10,146 nucleotides of DNA, from assembly GCA_017428285.1 (NCBI GenBank), contig JAFRRE010000070.1:1-10146 (forward strand). Reading direction: 5' to 3'. The notes beneath the pieces were generated by a model that did not search any database, was not told the origin of the DNA, and was given only the letters and a program-made list of their open reading frames with translations. This document shows positions 6,397 to 10,146 of the stretch, piece by piece (within the stretch, counting starts at the first letter, position 1; the number at the start of each line of letters is the position of its first letter). Both the position numbers and the translations under genes were made by a program. Source of the DNA: Bacteroidales bacterium (GTDB taxonomy: Bacteria; Bacteroidota; Bacteroidia; Bacteroidales; F082).

Positions 6397-8676
6397 ATGA
6401 AAACCAACAAAATAATCCTAATCACCCTAATATTATTCGCCTTCGCCACAAGCGCCTTTGCCCAAGGCTTTATCGAAGGCACCGTATATGAAGAAGCCGA
6501 AAACGGCCAACGCACTCCACTGCCAGGCGTGAATGTGTACTGGAAAATCGTCAACGAGGGCGTGGTGACCGATGCCGACGGGCATTACAAAATCCCCGTC
6601 CACGGACAAATCGGCTGCCTCGTGTTCAGCTGCATCAGCTACGAGAACGACACGATTCACCACATGTTTGAGCCGATGCACTACGACCACGTTTTCCAGT
6701 CCGCCAACATGCTCAACGAAGTGCAAATCGAGGCGCGACAAAAAGGCACCTTTATTTCGGCCTTGAACCCCGTGTCGGTGCAGACCATCACCTCCGAAGG
6801 CTTGCGTCGTGCGGCTTGTTGCAGCCTAGCCGAGAGCTTCGAGAACAGCGCTTCGGTCGACGTCAGCTATAGCGATGCCGTCACAGGCGCGAAACAAATT
6901 GAATTGCTTGGCCTCAGCGGCCTTTATACCCAGATGCTGGCCGAAAACATGCCTAATTTCCGTGGCTTGGCCTCGGCTTTCGGCCTCAACTATGTGCCCG
7001 GTAACTGGATGAATGCCATCCAAGTTTCGAAAGGAACTTCCTCTGTCAGAAATGGTTATGAATCTATCAGCGGACAAATCAACGTGGACTACAAGAAACC
7101 TGAAGTGGGAGAGAGCGAGAAGCTGTTTCTTAACCTTTACGGCAACACAATGGGCATGGCCGAACTCAACTTCAACACCCGCTGGAACATGGGCCAACGC
7201 GGCAGCATGATGGTTTTGGGCCATGTCAACCACAACTTCATGACGATGGACAGCAACGGCGACCATTTCGTCGACGACCCGATGGTGACGCAATACAACA
7301 TTTTTGCCCGTTACAACTACGCCAACGACTGGTTTGAAGGCATGTGGGGCGTGAAAGCCCTGAAAGAGGACCGCTACGGTGGACAAATCGGGTTTGTTCC
7401 TGGTGCGCATTTGCACGAAGGCTCGGCTGGCGACAGCTTGGGCTTTGTCATCAACACGCAACGCTATGAGGCTTTTTCCAAGACCGGTTTCCTCTTCGAT
7501 CGCGACGACACCAGCCTCGGCATCCAGCAGCAGTTCACCTACCACAAGATGCACTCGGCCTATTTCAACACCAACCTCTATCATGCCGAGCAGTATTCCT
7601 ATTACGCAAATCTATTATTTAACTCATACATTGTCAACGAGATGCACAAGTATTCGGTGGGCGCCAGCTATTCCTACGACAAATACAAGGAACACCTGCG
7701 TCGCACCGAGCGCGGGCATTCTGACCAGATTTTGGCCGATAGCCTCTACGGGCGCGTAGAACATGTGCCAGGCGTTTTTGCCGAATATACCTTCGACGAC
7801 AGCGACCACTGGAGTTTCATCCTTGGGATGCGTGCCGACTACAACACTTACTACCAAAAGTTGCTCTACACGCCGCGCCTGCATGTACGCTTCAACACGC
7901 ACGACGACCTGACCATCAGGGCCTCGGCAGGCAGGGGCTACCGCTCGCCCAACGTGTTGGCCGAAAACTCGACCATGTTGGCCTCGGCACGCGAACTGGT
8001 CTTTGTGGAAACGCCCAAGATGGAAGAGGCTTGGAACTACGGCATCAATCTGACCAAGACCTTCAGCCTCGGCTGGCGCGAACTTACTTTGGCTGCTGAC
8101 TTCTACCGCGCCGACTTCGTCAACCAAATCGTCCTCGACCGCGATGCCGATGCGCACCAAATCCGCATCTATAACCTCGACGGAAAGTCCTATTCCAATA
8201 GTGCCCAAATCGAGGCCAATTGTGAGATTTTCAAGGATTTCGACCTGAATTTGGCCTTCCGCTACAACGATGTAAAGATGACCATCAACGACACCTTGCG
8301 TGAGAAGCCTTTCGTCAACCGTTACAAGGGTTTGGTCTCGATGTCGTATGCACCTGGCACTTGGCAGTTCGACTTCACGACCCAGTTCAACGGAGATTGC
8401 CGCGTGCCCGACCTCAGTGGCAACGCAACCGCTATGGCTAACCACCAGAACATCGGTCGCTCGCCGTTCTATGTCATTATGAATGCACAGGTTACAAAAA
8501 AGTTTGGTGAGCATTGGGAAGTCTATGTAGGCGGCGAGAACTTGACCAACTACAAGCAGGACTATCCCATCATCTCGGCTGAGAACCCGACCAGCGAAGA
8601 CTTCGATGCCTCAATGGTTTGGGGTCCGCTGAGCGGCATCCGGGCCTATTTGGGCGTGAGGTTCCAAATCAAGTGA
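6397..8676 (+). CDS. TonB-dependent outer-membrane receptor with carboxypeptidase-like N-terminal domain
   Basis: 759 residues, a normal length. A Sec signal peptide (1-22, ending SAFA) is followed by a carboxypeptidase-regulatory-like beta-sandwich at about 25-100 (GTVYEEAENG, PLPGVNVYWK, VVTDADGHYKI). A TonB-box-like segment LNEVQIEA (106-113) leads into the plug (about 115-230; QIELLGLSGLYTQMLAENMP, then VRNGYESISGQINVDYKKP). The rest is a 22-strand barrel ending in IRAYLGVRFQIK. Two adjacent cysteines, C141 and C142, in RRAACCSLAESFEN are unusual in a plug; I recall this AACC motif from Bacteroidetes receptors encoded with HYC-type or heavy-metal-associated proteins. No SusD homologue is adjacent, so it is not a typical glycan system. 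The substrate is inferred to be a metal or metal complex, with low certainty. Energy would come from a TonB-ExbBD complex encoded elsewhere. Confidence 0.92.
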   Translation: MKTNKIILITLILFAFATSAFAQGFIEGTVYEEAENGQRTPLPGVNVYWKIVNEGVVTDADGHYKIPVHGQIGCLVFSCISYENDTIHHMFEPMHYDHVFQSANMLNEVQIEARQKGTFISALNPVSVQTITSEGLRRAACCSLAESFENSASVDVSYSDAVTGAKQIELLGLSGLYTQMLAENMPNFRGLASAFGLNYVPGNWMNAIQVSKGTSSVRNGYESISGQINVDYKKPEVGESEKLFLNLYGNTMGMAELNFNTRWNMGQRGSMMVLGHVNHNFMTMDSNGDHFVDDPMVTQYNIFARYNYANDWFEGMWGVKALKEDRYGGQIGFVPGAHLHEGSAGDSLGFVINTQRYEAFSKTGFLFDRDDTSLGIQQQFTYHKMHSAYFNTNLYHAEQYSYYANLLFNSYIVNEMHKYSVGASYSYDKYKEHLRRTERGHSDQILADSLYGRVEHVPGVFAEYTFDDSDHWSFILGMRADYNTYYQKLLYTPRLHVRFNTHDDLTIRASAGRGYRSPNVLAENSTMLASARELVFVETPKMEEAWNYGINLTKTFSLGWRELTLAADFYRADFVNQIVLDRDADAHQIRIYNLDGKSYSNSAQIEANCEIFKDFDLNLAFRYNDVKMTINDTLREKPFVNRYKGLVSMSYAPGTWQFDFTTQFNGDCRVPDLSGNATAMANHQNIGRSPFYVIMNAQVTKKFGEHWEVYVGGENLTNYKQDYPIISAENPTSEDFDASMVWGPLSGIRAYLGVRFQIK

Positions 8677-8677
8677 T

Positions 8678-8693
8678 TGTTTCACGTGGAAAA
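8678..8693. other. parS-like chromosome partition site
   Basis: TGTTTCACGTGGAAAA matches the classical 16-bp parS sequence (TGTTTCACGTGGAACA, the complement of the Bacillus subtilis site) at 15 of 16 positions, including 14 consecutive bases and the CACGTG core. It lies immediately after the receptor stop codon in non-coding DNA. ParB/Spo0J binds such sites to load SMC and segregate origins. Single mismatches occur among functional sites, but function here is not proven. Confidence 0.6.
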
Positions 8694-8701
8694 ACTATAT
8701 T

Positions 8702-8791
8702 TCACGCAGAATTCGCAGAACGCGCAGAAAACTATCCAACAATAATTTTTCATTGCTTTGCGCTTCATAAGATTCTGCGGATTCTGCGTGA
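8702..8791. repeat. Inverted-repeat (MITE-like) element built from CGCAGAA units
   Basis: The left arm 8702-8720 (TCACGCAGAATTCGCAGAA) and right arm 8773-8791 pair at 18 of 19 positions. The left side carries CGCAGAA three times at a 9-base period (8705, 8714, 8723); the right side carries the complement twice, also at 9 bases (8773, 8782). The AT-rich centre has no open reading frame. I recall similar TCACGCAGA-type repeats as common between Bacteroidetes genes. It ends 11 bases before the -7 box of the next gene. Confidence 0.75.
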
Positions 8792-8802
8792 GAAAAAATA
8801 TG

Positions 8803-8810
8803 TACTTTTG
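8803..8810 (+). promoter_or_regulatory. -7 promoter box TACTTTTG of the Sel1 lipoprotein gene
   Basis: An exact match to TAnnTTTG, followed by CAGTC, with a predicted start near 8814 and a leader of about 17 bases. No TTTG is seen at -33; the expected position falls in the right arm of the preceding inverted repeat (TTCTGCG). Confidence 0.55.
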
Positions 8811-8830
8811 CAGTCCAAAACATTCATGAA

Positions 8831-9730
8831 ATGAAAAAATTCCTTTTCCTATTCGCTGTGGCCCTGACAATGGTGGCCTGCGGTCAGAAAGACGACAAAC
8901 AACAAGAGCAACCCAAAGATAAAGAAGTCTATATTCCTCAAGGTGTGCCCGTTGCCCCAATACAAGAAATCATAGTGCCGGAAAAGGGTGGGGTAGACCC
9001 AACCGCTTTAGGCGACCCCAATGCACCTGTCTTGAAACTGGAAGAAGGCAAGCCTCTCGATTTCAGCCAACTGCAAGGCGGGGGTATGTCGATAGGTGAC
9101 CAAGTGGCCGCGCAGATAGATTCCATCCGTTACAAGGCCGAGCACGGCGATGCCAAGTACCAATATGCCTACGGCGTATGCTACGAAAAGGGTTGGGGCG
9201 TGGAGCAGGATACGAAAGAGGCTTTGGCATGGTACAGAAAAGCGGCTGCACAGGAGAATGGCCCCGCTTATAACTCCATCGGCAATTATTACAGAGAGGG
9301 GACTGGTGTGAAAGCTGACGCAAACAAGGCCTTTGAGTACTACCAAAAAGGAGCTGAAGTGAAGGATGCTCAGGCTATGCTGAATTTGGGTAACTGTTAC
9401 TATTTCGGCATGGGAACGGAGAAGGATGTGAATACAGCCGTCAAATGGTGGAAAGAGGCCGCTGAAGCTGGCAATGTCTACGCCATGGCGCAAATGGGCG
9501 ACTGTTATTATCACGGCCTCGGTGTGGAAAAAGACTTGGCCAAAGCCATCGAGTACTACACCCCTGCTGCCGACAAGAACATCACGAGCGCTTTATATCA
9601 ACTTGGCATCTTGTATTATACAGGCAATGGTGTTGAGCAAGACCAGACCTACGCCGAGTTGCTCATGCGCAAAGCCAGCGACGGCGGCATGAAAGAAGCG
9701 CAGGATTTTTTGGATAGAATCAAGAAATAA
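8831..9730 (+). CDS. Sel1-repeat (TPR-like) lipoprotein
   Basis: 299 residues. The signal ends in the lipobox MVAC with lipidated C17, followed by a charged linker (GQKDDKQQEQPKDKE) and a Pro-rich segment to about 100. Five Sel1-type repeats of about 36 residues follow (about 108-143, 144-179, 180-215, 216-251, 252-287), each with the pattern A.Y.LG..Y..G.GVE.D...A..WY..AA, for example YAYGVCYEKGWGVEQD. Sel1 repeats are alpha-helical solenoids that bind proteins or peptides, so this is most likely an envelope scaffold or adaptor; partners are unknown. A promoter box lies 20 bases upstream. An ATG at 8826 reads ATG-AAA-TGA and overlaps the real start, so it cannot be the start of this protein. 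The next gene begins 40 bases downstream and is probably co-transcribed. Confidence 0.92.
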   Translation: MKKFLFLFAVALTMVACGQKDDKQQEQPKDKEVYIPQGVPVAPIQEIIVPEKGGVDPTALGDPNAPVLKLEEGKPLDFSQLQGGGMSIGDQVAAQIDSIRYKAEHGDAKYQYAYGVCYEKGWGVEQDTKEALAWYRKAAAQENGPAYNSIGNYYREGTGVKADANKAFEYYQKGAEVKDAQAMLNLGNCYYFGMGTEKDVNTAVKWWKEAAEAGNVYAMAQMGDCYYHGLGVEKDLAKAIEYYTPAADKNITSALYQLGILYYTGNGVEQDQTYAELLMRKASDGGMKEAQDFLDRIKK

Positions 9731-9770
9731 TGGTCAAATTTCATTTGTTAAACATAAAATCTAAACAGCC

Positions 9771-10146
9771 ATGAAGAAAATAGCATTACTTTTCGTTGGA
9801 CTTGCAGCTTTGCTCTATGGCACTAAAGCATTTCCTCAGCAGCCCGATTTCCTTTTCGAACAACAATATCCTTTCGAGTGGTCGTACGCGGGCACGCATT
9901 CCCTTGAAATATGCAATGAGAAGGGTGGTACGGAGTGCTATTTTGTAACTGCTTGCGACCTTAACACGATTGGATATACGACTGGAGGTAAGAATCTAAT
10001 GATAAGGGATGATATTCAACCAGCCAAAGTACTGAAATTATCGCCCGAAGGCGAGTTGCTTGGCGAAATGGCAATGAGCGAAGAAGGCAGGTACTCATCC
10101 ATCATCAGGCTCTATCACGACCCGTCCAATCCCAAGTTTTGTCTTG
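9771..10146 (+). CDS. Unidentified secreted protein, N-terminal part (cut by window end)
   Basis: The frame is open from ATG 9771 to the window end (125 complete codons). The N-terminus MKKIALLFVGLAALLYGTKA is a Sec signal peptide with likely cleavage near KAFPQ. The mature part has a repeated-blade flavour: SLEICNEKGGTECYFVTACD, then VLKLSPEGELLGEMAMSEEG, then IIRLYHDPSNPKF. The LSPEGELLGEM and LYHDPxNP phrases resemble a family of large exported Bacteroidales proteins, possibly beta-propeller-like, that I cannot name. It follows the Sel1 lipoprotein gene by 40 bases with no intervening promoter or terminator seen, so an operon is likely. Confidence 0.75.
   Translation, partial: MKKIALLFVGLAALLYGTKAFPQQPDFLFEQQYPFEWSYAGTHSLEICNEKGGTECYFVTACDLNTIGYTTGGKNLMIRDDIQPAKVLKLSPEGELLGEMAMSEEGRYSSIIRLYHDPSNPKFCL

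Noticed and set aside
6826..8514. Two long minus-strand open frames (6826-7584 and 7624-8514) as genes
   Set aside because: They lie wholly inside the receptor gene, have no recognisable domains or promoters, and are explained by codon bias of the sense strand.

Overview
The window looks like chromosomal DNA of a Bacteroidales bacterium, probably a gut or rumen relative of Prevotella or Bacteroides. The evidence is indirect but consistent. Start codons lack Shine-Dalgarno sequences. Several promoters match the Bacteroidetes -7 box TAnnTTTG. The protein families are typical of the group: an M56/TonB-C fusion, a DUF4143-type ATPase, a TonB-dependent receptor with a carboxypeptidase-like N-terminal domain, and a HYC/CC small exported protein. 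No transposase, phage gene, tRNA, rRNA or CRISPR array was seen, and no gene-free stretch exceeds 300 bases.

Layout. (1) 1-1239 (+): the C-terminal part of a BlaR1/M56-like membrane protein carrying a TonB C-terminal domain and an extra C-terminal domain; its 5' end is probably outside the window. It converges on (2) an AAA ATPase (2501-1332, -), and a long imperfect hairpin lies between the two stops. (3) Upstream of the ATPase are three 17-bp palindromes at an exact 32-bp period, one of them inside the predicted promoter. Next comes a nitroreductase (3264-2623, -). (4) Divergent from it is a secreted two-domain enzyme (3439-4833, +), a class A acid phosphatase/PAP2 domain fused to a VanX-type D-Ala-D-Ala dipeptidase, with visible catalytic motifs in both halves. 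(5) A flavin-reductase-like protein with a lipoprotein signal (4963-5577, +). (6) A small Cys/His-rich exported protein of the HYC/CC type (5710-6174, +), a nested palindromic repeat element, and a TonB-dependent outer-membrane receptor (6397-8676, +); together these look like an uptake cassette, possibly for a metal. (7) An intergenic region holding a near-perfect parS-like site (8678-8693), an inverted-repeat element and a promoter, then a Sel1-repeat lipoprotein (8831-9730, +) and the start of an unidentified secreted protein (9771 to the window end).

Most products are predicted to be exported or in the envelope, so the region is mainly envelope biology: wall-fragment and phosphate-ester hydrolysis, flavin chemistry, and TonB-linked uptake. 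The least ordinary non-coding signals are the parS-like site, the 32-bp-phased operator array, and three inverted-repeat elements with unrelated arm sequences in four intergenic gaps.
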